64,000 bases of DNA from Solicola gregarius (GTDB lineage: Bacteria > Actinomycetota > Actinomycetes > Propionibacteriales > Nocardioidaceae), in NCBI RefSeq assembly GCF_025790165.1, contig NZ_CP094970.1, positions 2,480,001 to 2,544,000 on the forward strand, read 5' to 3'. Positions 30,318 to 38,995 of the stretch are shown here, one piece after another. Below the pieces are notes generated by a model that was given only the letters and a program-made list of their open reading frames with translations, had not been told where the DNA came from and did no database searches. Numbering within the stretch: position 1 is the first letter of the stretch; each line of letters begins with the position of its first letter. The position numbers and the translations under genes are program-made.

Positions 30318-33300
30318 ATGCACGGGAAGAAGCTGATGCGCGCCGCGGTCCCCGCCGTATGTGTCGCGATCGGGCTCGCGCTCTCGTCGGGGCCGGTCAC
30401 GTCGGCGGCGCCGGCCGCCGCGCAACGCGGCAGCACGGCAGCCGAGACGGCCCTCTCCGCGGCCGAGTTCGCGAACCCCACGAACGGGTTCCGACCCGCC
30501 ACCCGATGGTGGTGGCAGGCCCCGTTGAGTCGTGACGAGTCGGTACGCGAGATCAACGCGATCGCCGACGCCGGGTTCGGTGAGGTGGAGATCGCCTTCT
30601 CCGAAGGGGCCTGGGACACCGAGGATCAGCGCGACAACCTGCAAGCCGTCCTCGAGGAGGCCGACGACCTCGGCGTGGAGGTGTCGATGACGATGGGCGC
30701 CTCCTGGCCGGTCCAAACCCCCAATACGGGTGAGGGATCCGGCTTCGCGGCACAGGAGATGCAGTATGGGCGGGTGGACGTACGCGGTGGTCGACGCTTT
30801 TCGGGGCCGGTGCCCGAGGCGTTCGACACCGCACTGTTCGACCAGCCCGCGGAGCTGGTCGCGGCGACCGCTGCCAGGGTGACCAAGCGCGGTCCGGCGG
30901 CGGAGCTGCTTCCCGAGGGAGAACGGCCCCAGTACGGGAGCCCGGTGCGTGTGCCGGCGTCGTCCACGGTGCTCGACCCGACGTCGCTGGTCGACCTGAC
31001 GGATCGGGTAGAGGACGGCAAGGTCACGTGGCGCGCGCCGAAGGGTGACTGGATCCTGTTCGGTTTCTGGTCGCGTGAGAACGGTGCGCACAACACCAAC
31101 CCGTTCGATGCCGATGCCGCGCGGGCGGCGACCGAGTATCTCGACACCGGGCAGGTCGGCGATACGAACGCCGACCTGCTGCCGGACGTCGGCGGTGACT
31201 TCTTCGAGGACTCACTCGAGCTGAACGCCAACTCGATCTTCTGGACGCCGCGGATGGCGGCAGAGTTCGAGCAACGTCGTGGGTACAGGATGGGCAAGTA
31301 CCTGCCGTTGATGTTCGCGCACGGCATGTCGAACTACTGGGTCCCGAACTCCGAGCCGACCCCCGACTTCGAGCTGCCGGATGACGAAGGCAGCAAGGTC
31401 CGGTCCGACTATTACCGACTGCTCACCGACCTGTACGTCGACGAGCACCTGGCGGTCTTCCAGGACTGGGCGGACGAGTACGGCATGCAGTTCAAGACGC
31501 AGGCGGCGTACGGTCAGGACCTCGAGCCGGTGCGCAGCTTCCGCGAGCTCGCCCAACTGGGCGGGCAGCCCGAGACCGAGTCGCTCAATGCCGGAGATCG
31601 GTTCCCGGTCGACATCGACAATCACACCTGGCGCTTCGCCCTCGACCACCACCGCAGCTCGGCGGCCGGCGTTCAGCAGGCGGGCGAGACGTCGTTGACG
31701 ACCGAGCTCGGTGCTCAGTTCGACTATGCGTACCGAGTCCATCTCGGTGACTACCAGGAGATGATGGACAAGGGGTGGGCGACCGGTGTCACGAAGCCGT
31801 TCATCCACGGGTACGCGTACCAGTCGACGGATGCGCCCTGGCCCGGCAAACAGCGCTTCGGTGAGTTCGTCTCCGACAGCTGGAACGACCGGACGTTCCC
31901 GCAGTGGTCGATGTGGTCGGATCTCAACGACTATTGGGCGCGTGGCACACAGGTGCTCGAGACCGGTGGCGCGCGGGCGGACGTCGCGATCTACCGCGAC
32001 GATTTCCTCACGACGACGGCACGCGGGTCCAACCCGGACTACGACGCACCGAACCGGCTGTTCGACACGGCAGCACTGGAGAAGAGCGGATACATCCCGC
32101 AGTACGTCGACCCCGTCGGCCTTGCGGAGAAGGGAGTTGTCGGCAACGGCGAGCTCTTCCCCGACACGGTGGGCTATCGCGGTCTGATCGTCGACGAGCG
32201 TGCCATCTCCGCCGACGCTGCGCGTGCGATCGCGAAGGCAGCACGCCGCGGAGTCGCGATCGTGTTCGTCGGCTCGACACCGGACGAAGACACCACATAC
32301 GCGTCGGGCAAGGCCGGAGACCGCGCCGTACGCAAGGCCGTCGCGTCCGCGTTGAGGCGGCCGAGCGTGACGCGGGTGGAGACGCAGGCGGACGCGGCCC
32401 GGGCGTTGGCTCGTGCGGGCGTACGCCCGCGGGCCGACTGGAACGACAAGCACGTTCTCGCGCAGTGGCGCGAGGCGGGCGACACGACGTACGTCTACCT
32501 GTACAACCCCACCGACGACCGGATCGACTTCACGCCGTCGTTCGCTGGCACCGGAGTGCCAACGACGATGAACCTGTGGGACGGGACGATCGACCCGATC
32601 GCTCAGTACCGGACACGTCGCGGGCGCACGATGGTGCCGACCAGCCTGCGGCCGCGCGAGGCGACGGTGATCGCGATCGACTCGTCGGCACGTCCACGCG
32701 TCCACGTGACGAACAAGGCCGACGACGATCTCGTCGCGGACGGCGGCCGCATCCTGCTTCGTACGCGAGACGACGGCAGGCGCACGTTCCGGCTGTCGAA
32801 CGGCTCGAAGCGGACCGTCACGGCGCGTACGCCGGATGAGCCGACCGCGTCGGTCGGACCCGACGCGTGGACGCTCGACGTGACCACCGAGTCACCGTCG
32901 GGCGGCGAGAACGTCACGGTCGATTCCCTCGGCGAGCTTGCCGACTGGCGGACGATTGCCGAGCTCCAGGGCGAGTCCGGAGTCGGGACGTACTCGGGCA
33001 CGGTCGACGTGCCGGCCGACTGGCTGGCGGACGGAGCGGGCGTCGAGCTCGGTCTCGGTCGCGTCGACGGCACGGCGGAGGTGACGGTCAACGGTGAAGA
33101 GGTCGGCAGCCAGGTCGTGAGCGGTGGATCGTTCGATCTCAGTGCGGCGCTCCGGCCGGGAGAGAACACCATCGAGGTCGTCGTGCGTACGACGCTGCGC
33201 AATGCGGTCACGACGTACAACGCGGCGAGCACCAAGTCGCAGCCGTACGGACTGCGCGGTCCGGTGAAGATCCGGCCGTACGCCGAGGTGGTCGTCTACG

Positions 33301-33320
33301 ACCCCCGCCGACAGGGGTGA
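30318..33320 (+). CDS. Secreted alpha-L-rhamnosidase, family GH106
   Basis: A 1000-aa exported enzyme. The signal peptide (1-~35) is followed by the GH106 opening FRPATRWWWQAPL (58-70), the TIM-barrel region with EIAFSEG and TMGASWP, and the block FFEDSLELNANSIFW that contains conserved acidic residues. A C-terminal galactose-binding-like beta sandwich occupies ~870-990. GH106 rhamnosidases act on substrates different from those of GH78, often branched pectin or glycosides, so the two enzymes likely cover different linkages. The RBS AAGAGGAG ends 8 bases before ATG 30318, 40 bases after the GH78 gene. It has no lipobox or sortase motif, so it is released. Confidence 0.88.
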   Translation: MHGKKLMRAAVPAVCVAIGLALSSGPVTSAAPAAAQRGSTAAETALSAAEFANPTNGFRPATRWWWQAPLSRDESVREINAIADAGFGEVEIAFSEGAWDTEDQRDNLQAVLEEADDLGVEVSMTMGASWPVQTPNTGEGSGFAAQEMQYGRVDVRGGRRFSGPVPEAFDTALFDQPAELVAATAARVTKRGPAAELLPEGERPQYGSPVRVPASSTVLDPTSLVDLTDRVEDGKVTWRAPKGDWILFGFWSRENGAHNTNPFDADAARAATEYLDTGQVGDTNADLLPDVGGDFFEDSLELNANSIFWTPRMAAEFEQRRGYRMGKYLPLMFAHGMSNYWVPNSEPTPDFELPDDEGSKVRSDYYRLLTDLYVDEHLAVFQDWADEYGMQFKTQAAYGQDLEPVRSFRELAQLGGQPETESLNAGDRFPVDIDNHTWRFALDHHRSSAAGVQQAGETSLTTELGAQFDYAYRVHLGDYQEMMDKGWATGVTKPFIHGYAYQSTDAPWPGKQRFGEFVSDSWNDRTFPQWSMWSDLNDYWARGTQVLETGGARADVAIYRDDFLTTTARGSNPDYDAPNRLFDTAALEKSGYIPQYVDPVGLAEKGVVGNGELFPDTVGYRGLIVDERAISADAARAIAKAARRGVAIVFVGSTPDEDTTYASGKAGDRAVRKAVASALRRPSVTRVETQADAARALARAGVRPRADWNDKHVLAQWREAGDTTYVYLYNPTDDRIDFTPSFAGTGVPTTMNLWDGTIDPIAQYRTRRGRTMVPTSLRPREATVIAIDSSARPRVHVTNKADDDLVADGGRILLRTRDDGRRTFRLSNGSKRTVTARTPDEPTASVGPDAWTLDVTTESPSGGENVTVDSLGELADWRTIAELQGESGVGTYSGTVDVPADWLADGAGVELGLGRVDGTAEVTVNGEEVGSQVVSGGSFDLSAALRPGENTIEVVVRTTLRNAVTTYNAASTKSQPYGLRGPVKIRPYAEVVVYDPRRQG

Positions 33321-33328
33321 CGGCCGAA

Positions 33329-33364
33329 ACCGCCCCGCCCACGGCGTACGTGGAGCGGGGCGGT
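33329..33364. terminator. Bidirectional terminator between rhamnosidase and MFS genes
   Basis: ACCGCCCCGC (33329-33338) pairs perfectly with 33355-33364, with further pairing inside the loop. It lies between convergent genes. Confidence 0.8.
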
Positions 33365-33387
33365 CCTCCGGGGAGGTGTTGGGCCGG

Positions 33388-34890
33388 TCAGCCGACCTCG
33401 GCCCCGGCGTTGCGGTCCGCGTCGTGGTCGGTGTGGGACGAGCGCCCGCCGCGGGTGAGGACGACGACGATCGCCAACGTGGCGGCGATGATCCAGGCCG
33501 CGACGATGAGCGCGTTCGAGAACCCGTCGGCGAAGGCGTCCATCGCGACCGCGAGCATCGGGCCGGGTAGATGTGCGGCCTCGCCCATGCCGCCGCCGGT
33601 GCCGATCCGGTCGTTCAGGGTGTCGGTCAGGATGCTTCCCATCAGGGCGATGCCGAGTGCGCCGCCGAGCTCGCGGGACAGGTCGTTGACCGCCGATGCG
33701 ACACCCTGCTGCTCGCGGGGCAGCTCCTCGGTGAGCATGCTGGTCGAGGGTGTCATCGACAGCCCCATGCCGATGCCCAAGAACGGCAGCGCGGTGAACA
33801 GCAGCCAGTAGTTGACGTCGCTGTCGAGCCTGCTCAGCGCGAACAGCGCCCCGGTCAGGATCGTCAGTCCGACGATGACCGTACGCGCCCGGCCGAGGTG
33901 GGCAATGATCTTGACCGAGCCGCGGGCCGACCCCATCATGCCGACCGCGAACGGCAGCATGCTGGCGGCCGCGGCGAGCGGGCTGAGGTCGCCGACGAAC
34001 TGCAGGTACTGCATCAGCAGGAACATGAAGCCGAAGAACGCCAGGAACTGCATCGTGATCGTCAGGGAGCTCGCCGCGAACGTACGGTGCGCAAACAGCC
34101 GCGGATCGAGCAGCGGGTGCGGATGGCGGAGCTCCCACCCGATCGTCACGGCGAGCAGGGCGACGCCGATCGCCAGCCCGGAGACCGTCTCGGTGGAGCC
34201 CCAGCCCTCATGGGGTGCCTCGATGATCGAGTAGACGACGGCTCCGATGGCGACGGCGAACAGGACGCCACCGACGATGTCGAGCCGCCCGTCCGGTCGC
34301 TCGGCCGACTCGGGCACGGCCCGCAGTACGAGCACCGAAGCGACAACGGCCAAGGCGACGTTGAGGCCGAACACCGACTCCCACGAAAGCCACTCGAGCA
34401 GGGTGCCTGCCGCGAGCAGCCCGAGCACCGCGCTCGCGCCGGCGATGCCGGCCCAGATGGCGACCGCCTGCTGGCGGCGCTCGGCATCGAGAACCGTCGT
34501 GATGGTCGACAGCGTCGCCGGCATCACCAGCGCGGCGCCGACACCGAGGACGACGCGCAGGGCGATCACGACCTCGACATCGGAGGCGAACATCGCCGCG
34601 AGCGATCCGGCGCCGAACAGGACCAGTCCGGAGATCAGGGCGAGCCGTCGGCCGTACCGGTCGCCGAGTGCTCCGGCGATCAGCAGCAGGGCGGCGAAGA
34701 CGAGCGCGTACGCGTCGACGACCCAGGAGACCTGGGTCTGGGTGGCGCCGGTGTCGTTCGCCAGGTCGGGCAGAGCTACGTTGAGGGAGGTCACGGCCGA
34801 GATGACCGTGGCGAGGGAGAGGAACACGGCCGGAAGGAGCAGGCGGTGTTGCGCCTTGGCCTCCTGCGGACGTGGCGTGTGCGTTGTCAT
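33388..34890 (-). CDS. MFS efflux transporter, DHA2 (EmrB/QacA) family
   Basis: A 500-aa membrane protein with about 14 hydrophobic segments. MFS motif A appears as GALGDRYGRR (73-82), and the N-terminal TSLNVALPDLANDTGATQTQVSWVVDAY is typical of the 14-TM drug:H+ antiporters. It probably exports a toxic compound; the substrate is unknown. An AGGAGC RBS precedes the ATG at 34890. It diverges from a TetR-family gene across 67 bases with an inverted repeat, the usual layout of an inducible efflux pair. Confidence 0.9.
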   Translation of the reverse strand: MTTHTPRPQEAKAQHRLLLPAVFLSLATVISAVTSLNVALPDLANDTGATQTQVSWVVDAYALVFAALLLIAGALGDRYGRRLALISGLVLFGAGSLAAMFASDVEVVIALRVVLGVGAALVMPATLSTITTVLDAERRQQAVAIWAGIAGASAVLGLLAAGTLLEWLSWESVFGLNVALAVVASVLVLRAVPESAERPDGRLDIVGGVLFAVAIGAVVYSIIEAPHEGWGSTETVSGLAIGVALLAVTIGWELRHPHPLLDPRLFAHRTFAASSLTITMQFLAFFGFMFLLMQYLQFVGDLSPLAAAASMLPFAVGMMGSARGSVKIIAHLGRARTVIVGLTILTGALFALSRLDSDVNYWLLFTALPFLGIGMGLSMTPSTSMLTEELPREQQGVASAVNDLSRELGGALGIALMGSILTDTLNDRIGTGGGMGEAAHLPGPMLAVAMDAFADGFSNALIVAAWIIAATLAIVVVLTRGGRSSHTDHDADRNAGAEVG

Positions 34891-34914
34891 CGGCTTCGCT
34901 CCTAATTCATCAGC

Positions 34915-34956
34915 TGTTGAATACCATCAAAACACGGCTTCGGATAGAATTCAACA
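34915..34956. promoter_or_regulatory. Inverted repeat in the MFS/TetR intergenic region
   Basis: TGTTGAAT (34915-34922) and ATTCAACA (34949-34956) are perfect inverted copies 26 bases apart, filling the short AT-richer gap between divergent genes. It is the likely TetR binding region; the wide spacing could mean two sites. Confidence 0.5.
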
Positions 34957-34957
34957 C

Positions 34958-35566
34958 ATGATGAAAATATCTCGTGTCGGGAGGCCGCGAGCAAACGCGC
35001 ACGTACGCGACGCGATCCTCGACGCCGCGCACCGGCAGTTCAACTCCGTCGGGTATCACGCCGCCACGCTGCGGGCGATCGCCGCCGACGCGGGAGTCGA
35101 CGCTGCGATGATCGCGTACTACTTCGGATCGAAGCACGCGCTCCTGGGCGAGGTCGTCGAGCTTCGGGCGGACCCGGCGAGCATCCTTGCCGAGCGGATC
35201 GACGCGCCGCTCGCCGAACTGCCGCGTACCGTCCTGGCCGCGGTGCTCGCGGCGTGGGAGGCACCTGAGGAGCGACCGACGCTGCTGGTGCGCGTCGCCG
35301 ACGATCCGGCGCTGAGCCGGATGCTCAAGGAGTATGTGGAGACCGAGCTGGTCGGCCCGATCACGCGCCGCATCGAACGCGAGGGCTTCGGGCATGCGGA
35401 GGCCGAAAGCAGAGCGATCGCCTTCGCCGTCCAGCTCATCGGCCTCGTCTTCGCCAGGTACGTCGTCGTCGTCGGCCCGATCGCCGACGCGTCCCCGGAC
35501 GAGCTGACCGAGCTGATCGCCCCCGCACTCGACGCTGTGCTGAGCATCGACGCACCGACGGCCTGA
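34958..35566 (+). CDS. TetR-family transcriptional regulator
   Basis: A 202-aa regulator with an N-terminal TetR HTH (RDAILDAAHRQFNSVGYHAATLRAIA, then GVDAAMIAYYFGSKHALL) and an all-helical C-terminal ligand domain of the TetR_C_17-like kind (RILKEYVETELVGPI type region). ATG codons at 34958 and 34961 are adjacent; either could be used. Divergent from the MFS pump, which it probably represses. The C-terminal sequence gives no clue to the ligand. Confidence 0.88.
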   Translation: MMKISRVGRPRANAHVRDAILDAAHRQFNSVGYHAATLRAIAADAGVDAAMIAYYFGSKHALLGEVVELRADPASILAERIDAPLAELPRTVLAAVLAAWEAPEERPTLLVRVADDPALSRMLKEYVETELVGPITRRIEREGFGHAEAESRAIAFAVQLIGLVFARYVVVVGPIADASPDELTELIAPALDAVLSIDAPTA

Positions 35567-35679
35567 GGCCTCGCCGCGTACGCCTGCAGCGAATCCGCTG
35601 ACAGCCGAATCCCTTACGCAGAGGGGCGTACGCGTGTCAGCGTGGTGGCAGGGCTAGTCACCACCCAGGGGAGGAATCC

Positions 35680-36273
35680 ATGGCCGAGACCGCGTTCGAC
35701 GAGCAGCTGACGACCCGACTCCAGCATGAGCGGATCGTCGTACTCGCGGGGGAAGTGAACGACGACATCGCGAACCGGATCACCGGGCAGCTACTGCTGC
35801 TGTCGGCCGAGGATCCTCACCGCGACATCTCCCTCTACATCAACAGTCCGGGCGGCTCGGTCAGCGCCGGGATGTCGATCTACGACACCATGCAGTTCAT
35901 CCCCAACGACGTATCGACGCTGGCGATGGGGTTCGCGGCGAGCATGGGTCAGTTCCTCCTCTGCGCCGGCGCGCCCGGTAAGCGCTTCAGCATGCCGCAC
36001 GCCCGGATCGTCATGCACCAGGCACTCGGCGGGATCGGCGGCAGTACGTCGGACATCAAGATCCAGGCCGCCAACCTCGTCTTCACGAAGAAGCTGATGC
36101 AGCGCCTCATCGCCGAGCACACCGGCCAGGATGTCGAGACCATCGATCGCGACGGCGACCGCGACCACTGGTTCACCGCCGAGGAGGCCCGCGACTACGG
36201 GATCGTCGACCGCGTGGTCAGCCGTGCGGACGATGTCGCGCTGGTCGCGCAGCGGCGGCACGTGGGGTTGTGA
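35680..36273 (+). CDS. clpP: ClpP-family serine protease (stand-alone paralogue)
   Basis: A 197-aa ClpP subunit with the full catalytic triad: Ser88 in GFAASMGQ, His113 in RIVMHQ, Asp158 in DRDGDRDHW. YINSPGGSVSAG is the oxyanion-side motif. The length fits the mature enzyme with little propeptide. A strong GGGGAGGA RBS precedes the ATG. Actinobacterial clpP1/clpP2 usually lie in tandem beside clpX; this copy is alone, so it is probably an accessory ring subunit. A ClgR-like regulator, the known activator type for clp genes in actinobacteria, is encoded on the opposite strand 180 bases away. Confidence 0.9.
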   Translation: MAETAFDEQLTTRLQHERIVVLAGEVNDDIANRITGQLLLLSAEDPHRDISLYINSPGGSVSAGMSIYDTMQFIPNDVSTLAMGFAASMGQFLLCAGAPGKRFSMPHARIVMHQALGGIGGSTSDIKIQAANLVFTKKLMQRLIAEHTGQDVETIDRDGDRDHWFTAEEARDYGIVDRVVSRADDVALVAQRRHVGL

Positions 36274-36288
36274 GGCGGTGTTCGCTCG

Positions 36289-36443
36289 TGCAGCGATACC
36301 AAGTTCACTTGGTATCGCTGCACTTCCCCAGGCGTCGATGCCCAGTTTCGTACGCGAAGCCTGGTGAACTTGGTATCGCTGCACGCGGCCCGGTCGCCAC
36401 GCCTAGGGAAGTGGGCTTCACCAAGTGAACTTGGTATCGCTGC
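36289..36443. repeat. Three-copy palindromic repeat with 61-bp period
   Basis: The word TGGTATCGCTGC begins at 36310, 36371 and 36432, exactly 61 bases apart, each preceded by a form of (G)AACT or (C)ACT. The first copy is the right arm of a perfect 16-bp hairpin (36289-36304 / 36307-36322). The two 40-base spacers are partly inverted copies of each other (CACTTCCCCAGGCGT against ACGCCTAGGGAAGTG, one mismatch). The block lies between convergent genes, so it may end transcription, but its symmetric, periodic build looks like an expanded REP/BIME-type element. Confidence 0.65.
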
Positions 36444-36456
36444 GGCGAGCGACCGG

Positions 36457-36786
36457 TCAGGCGGCGAGCGCCAGCGCGGCCCCACCCGTCGCCGGTACGG
36501 ATGCGGCGCCGCCTATGGCGAGCTCGTGGTGTGCCTCGCTGACCAGCTCGAGCATCGTGACGTCGAGTGCCCGGCAGACCGCGCCGAGGATCTCCGACGA
36601 GGCCTCCTTCTGGCCGCGCTCCACCTCGGAGATGTACGCGAGCGAGACCCGGGCCTCGTCGGCGACGTCGCGCAACGTACGCCCGCGCTCGGATCTCTTC
36701 CGACGCAGGACATCTCCGAGGAGCTCGCGAAGCAGCGGCTCCGGCCGATCGTCGATGGCAGGCAGCGGGCGCAGTGGGATGCTCAC
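36457..36786 (-). CDS. clgR: ClgR-like XRE-family transcriptional regulator
   Basis: A 109-aa regulator with an XRE HTH at ~20-75. The segment [20 protein letters not shown] followed by [12 protein letters not shown] closely follows the ClgR/PopR proteins that activate clp protease and stress genes in Streptomyces and mycobacteria. The C-terminus ends in AALALAA, an Ala-rich tail of the kind that makes ClgR itself a Clp substrate. The start is GTG at 36786 with a weak RBS. The nearby clpP supports a role in proteolysis control, though no clear ClgR box was found in front of clpP. Confidence 0.75.
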   Translation of the reverse strand: MSIPLRPLPAIDDRPEPLLRELLGDVLRRKRSERGRTLRDVADEARVSLAYISEVERGQKEASSEILGAVCRALDVTMLELVSEAHHELAIGGAASVPATGGAALALAA

Positions 36787-36878
36787 ACTCTCAGGCTATG
36801 GACCCCGAGAGCACCCCACCAGGGAGCGGGCCCCGGTTTCGCTGTCGGCGGAATCGCACCGAGCGCACGATGGAGTGC

Positions 36879-38054
36879 TCAGCGCTCGATGCCGTGCGCG
36901 TACTTCGGCAGTCGCACGGTCACCTTCGTTCCCGCTCCCGGCGCGGTCTCGATCACGATGCCGTACTCGTCGCCGTACACGGTGCGCAGCCGTTGGTCGA
37001 CGTTGCCGAGGCCGACGGACTCGCTGTCCGAGCCGCCCGCGAGCGCCCGGCGCATCCGGTCGGGTTGCTCGCCGACACCGTCGTCCTCGATCGTCACCAC
37101 GCATTCGTTGCCGGCGTCCTCGGCGAGTACGACGATCGTGCCGTCGCCGGCCTTCTTCTCCAGCCCGTGGCGGATGGCGTTCTCGACGAGCGGCTGGATG
37201 GACAGGAACGGCAGCGGCACGCTCAGCACCTCCGGCGCGACGCGTACGGTCACCCGGAGCCGATCGCCGAAGCGCGCCTTCTCCAGCACGAGGTAGCGCT
37301 CGATGGAGCGCAGCTCCTCGGCGAGCGTCGTGTAGTCGCCGTGGCGCCGGAACGAGTAGCGGGTGAAGTCCGCGAACTCCATCAACAGCTCCCGCGCACG
37401 CTCGGGGTCGGTCCGTACGAACGACGCGATCGCGCCGAGCGAGTTGTAGACGAAGTGCGGTGAGATCTGGGCGCGAAGGGCGCGCAGCTCCGCCTCCATC
37501 AACGCCGTGCGCGACTTGTCGAGCTCCGCGAGCTCCAGCTGGCCCGACACCCAGCGGGCGACCTCGGTCGTCGCGCGTACGAGGCCGGCGGACGGCGCGT
37601 CGGTCACCACGAGTACGGCCCCGACGACGACGCCGTCGACGTTCAGTGGCGCGGCGATCGCGTGGCCGAACAGCGACTCCTGGCCGGCGTCGAGGACGTC
37701 CGCCGGCCCGAACACCTCGGTCGAGCCCGAGGCGACGGTACGCCGGGCGAGCTCGGCGGCGTGGGCGGACAGGTCTGGCGATCCCTCCCAGGCCAGCACC
37801 TCCTCGGTGTCGGTCAGGGCGGCCGCCGGCGCACCGAGCAGGGTCCGCAGATGCCGCAGCGACCGCTCTGCGCTCGCCCGGTCGAGGCCGGTACGCAGCG
37901 CGGGCGACGCGAGGGAGGCGGTGTGCAGCGTCTCGTGGGTCACGCGCTCGGTGAGCGACCCGAGCCCGCGTCGCGAGCGCACCACCCAGCGGATCGCGAG
38001 TGCCGCCGCCACGATCGCGACGATCGCCGAGCCGATCACGACGACGTTGTCCAC
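36879..38054 (-). CDS. LytS/YehU-type sensor histidine kinase
   Basis: A 391-aa kinase with one membrane segment (4-24), a GAF-like sensor region (~50-165), then the His_kinase domain with the phospho-acceptor in AQISPHFVYNSLG (His200) and a HATPase_c domain with PLVENAIRHGLE (N box) and DDGVG, GLGNVDQRL. This family normally signals to a LytTR response regulator encoded next door, but none lies in the window. Start GTG 38054. It is followed by the ClgR-like gene 92 bases downstream on the same strand. The signal sensed is unknown. Confidence 0.85.
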   Translation of the reverse strand: MDNVVVIGSAIVAIVAAALAIRWVVRSRRGLGSLTERVTHETLHTASLASPALRTGLDRASAERSLRHLRTLLGAPAAALTDTEEVLAWEGSPDLSAHAAELARRTVASGSTEVFGPADVLDAGQESLFGHAIAAPLNVDGVVVGAVLVVTDAPSAGLVRATTEVARWVSGQLELAELDKSRTALMEAELRALRAQISPHFVYNSLGAIASFVRTDPERARELLMEFADFTRYSFRRHGDYTTLAEELRSIERYLVLEKARFGDRLRVTVRVAPEVLSVPLPFLSIQPLVENAIRHGLEKKAGDGTIVVLAEDAGNECVVTIEDDGVGEQPDRMRRALAGGSDSESVGLGNVDQRLRTVYGDEYGIVIETAPGAGTKVTVRLPKYAHGIER

Positions 38055-38080
38055 CCGCGAAGTCTAGGGGGTCCGTCTTC

Positions 38081-38144
38081 TCGCGAGTGGCGCAGATTCG
38101 TCGTAAACAGGGCCGCCTGAGCAACGAACGTACGCCACTCGCGA
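38081..38144. repeat. Dispersed palindromic repeat, copy B
   Basis: TCGCGAGTGGCG (38081-38092) and CGCCACTCGCGA (38133-38144) are perfect 12-bp inverted ends, and the adjacent CAGATTCGT matches copy A's CAGATCTGT. It lies between two same-strand genes (methyltransferase stop and kinase start). Confidence 0.6.
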
Positions 38145-38167
38145 ACTGGCCGTACCGAAAGCCGCTG

Positions 38168-38962
38168 CTACCGGAAGCGGAAGACGACGTCACCCTCGTC
38201 GGGTTCCTCCGGCGGCAGCGCGGCGCGGTTGACCGGGGCGCGAAAGCACGACGTCACGTATCGCAGGCGTAGCCCGTCGGACCCACGGGCATGCCGTACG
38301 TGCAGCTCGCGCACCCGATCGAGCAGCGCGTCGCGATCGGCATCGGCGAGCGTCGCGACGTACGAGCGCGATCGGACGAGCGCGAGCAGCGTCTCGAGGT
38401 CGAGCACCTGCCACATGCCGAAGTCCTCGCGTTCGAGCGGGCCGAACAGCTCAGAGGAGGGCAACGGTCCGTCGTACAGCCATCGGAAGTCGGACCCCTC
38501 GCTGCCGATCAGGTCGGTCAGCTCGCGGACCCACGGGATCGACTCGTCGCGGGTGTTCCACACCAGGCCGAGCTCACCGCCGTCGCGGAGCACCCGGGCG
38601 ATCTGCGGCAGCGCGCGCTCGGCGTCGAACCAGTGGAACGCCTGGCCGGCGATGACCCGGTCGAACGACTCGGAGCGGAACGGAAGCCGCTCGGCTCCGG
38701 CCTCGATCGCCGGTACGTCGAGGACCGCGCGCAACTGGCGCAGCATCGCCCCGGACGGGTCGGTTGCGATGACTGCGTGCCCGCGCGCCGCGAGCGTCTC
38801 GGTGAGCTTGCCCGTGCCGGCGCCGAGCTCGAGGACTCGTGCGCGCTGCGCGGGAAGCAGGCTGTCGACAGCGCGGTCGGGATAGCCCGGGCGGGCCCTC
38901 GCGTAGTCGTCGGCGACGCCTTCGAACGAGCGGCCGCGGCGTACGCGCAACGAGTGGTCCAT
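38168..38962 (-). CDS. Class I SAM-dependent methyltransferase (Methyltransf_11)
   Basis: A 264-aa small-molecule-type methyltransferase. Motif I VLELGAGTGKL (43-53), the acidic loop IATDPSGAML and the AGQAFHWFDAERAL region are characteristic of the Methyltransf_11 group found near actinobacterial housekeeping loci. The acceptor is unknown. The frame is open far upstream, but ATG 38962 has GCGAGGG just before it and matches the family start. It diverges from the Fic-like gene with only 33 bases between them. Confidence 0.85.
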   Translation of the reverse strand: MDHSLRVRRGRSFEGVADDYARARPGYPDRAVDSLLPAQRARVLELGAGTGKLTETLAARGHAVIATDPSGAMLRQLRAVLDVPAIEAGAERLPFRSESFDRVIAGQAFHWFDAERALPQIARVLRDGGELGLVWNTRDESIPWVRELTDLIGSEGSDFRWLYDGPLPSSELFGPLEREDFGMWQVLDLETLLALVRSRSYVATLADADRDALLDRVRELHVRHARGSDGLRLRYVTSCFRAPVNRAALPPEEPDEGDVVFRFR

Positions 38963-38995
38963 CCCTCGCAGGCTACCGGTCACTATGCTGCCCCC

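Noticed and set aside
36278-36294. ClgR box downstream of clpP (GTTCGC-N7-GCG)
   Set aside because: The spacing differs from the usual five bases and the site lies after the gene rather than in front of it.
36289-36443. CRISPR array
   Set aside because: Only three units, the repeated word is about 12-17 bp, the spacers are inverted relatives of each other, and there are no cas genes.
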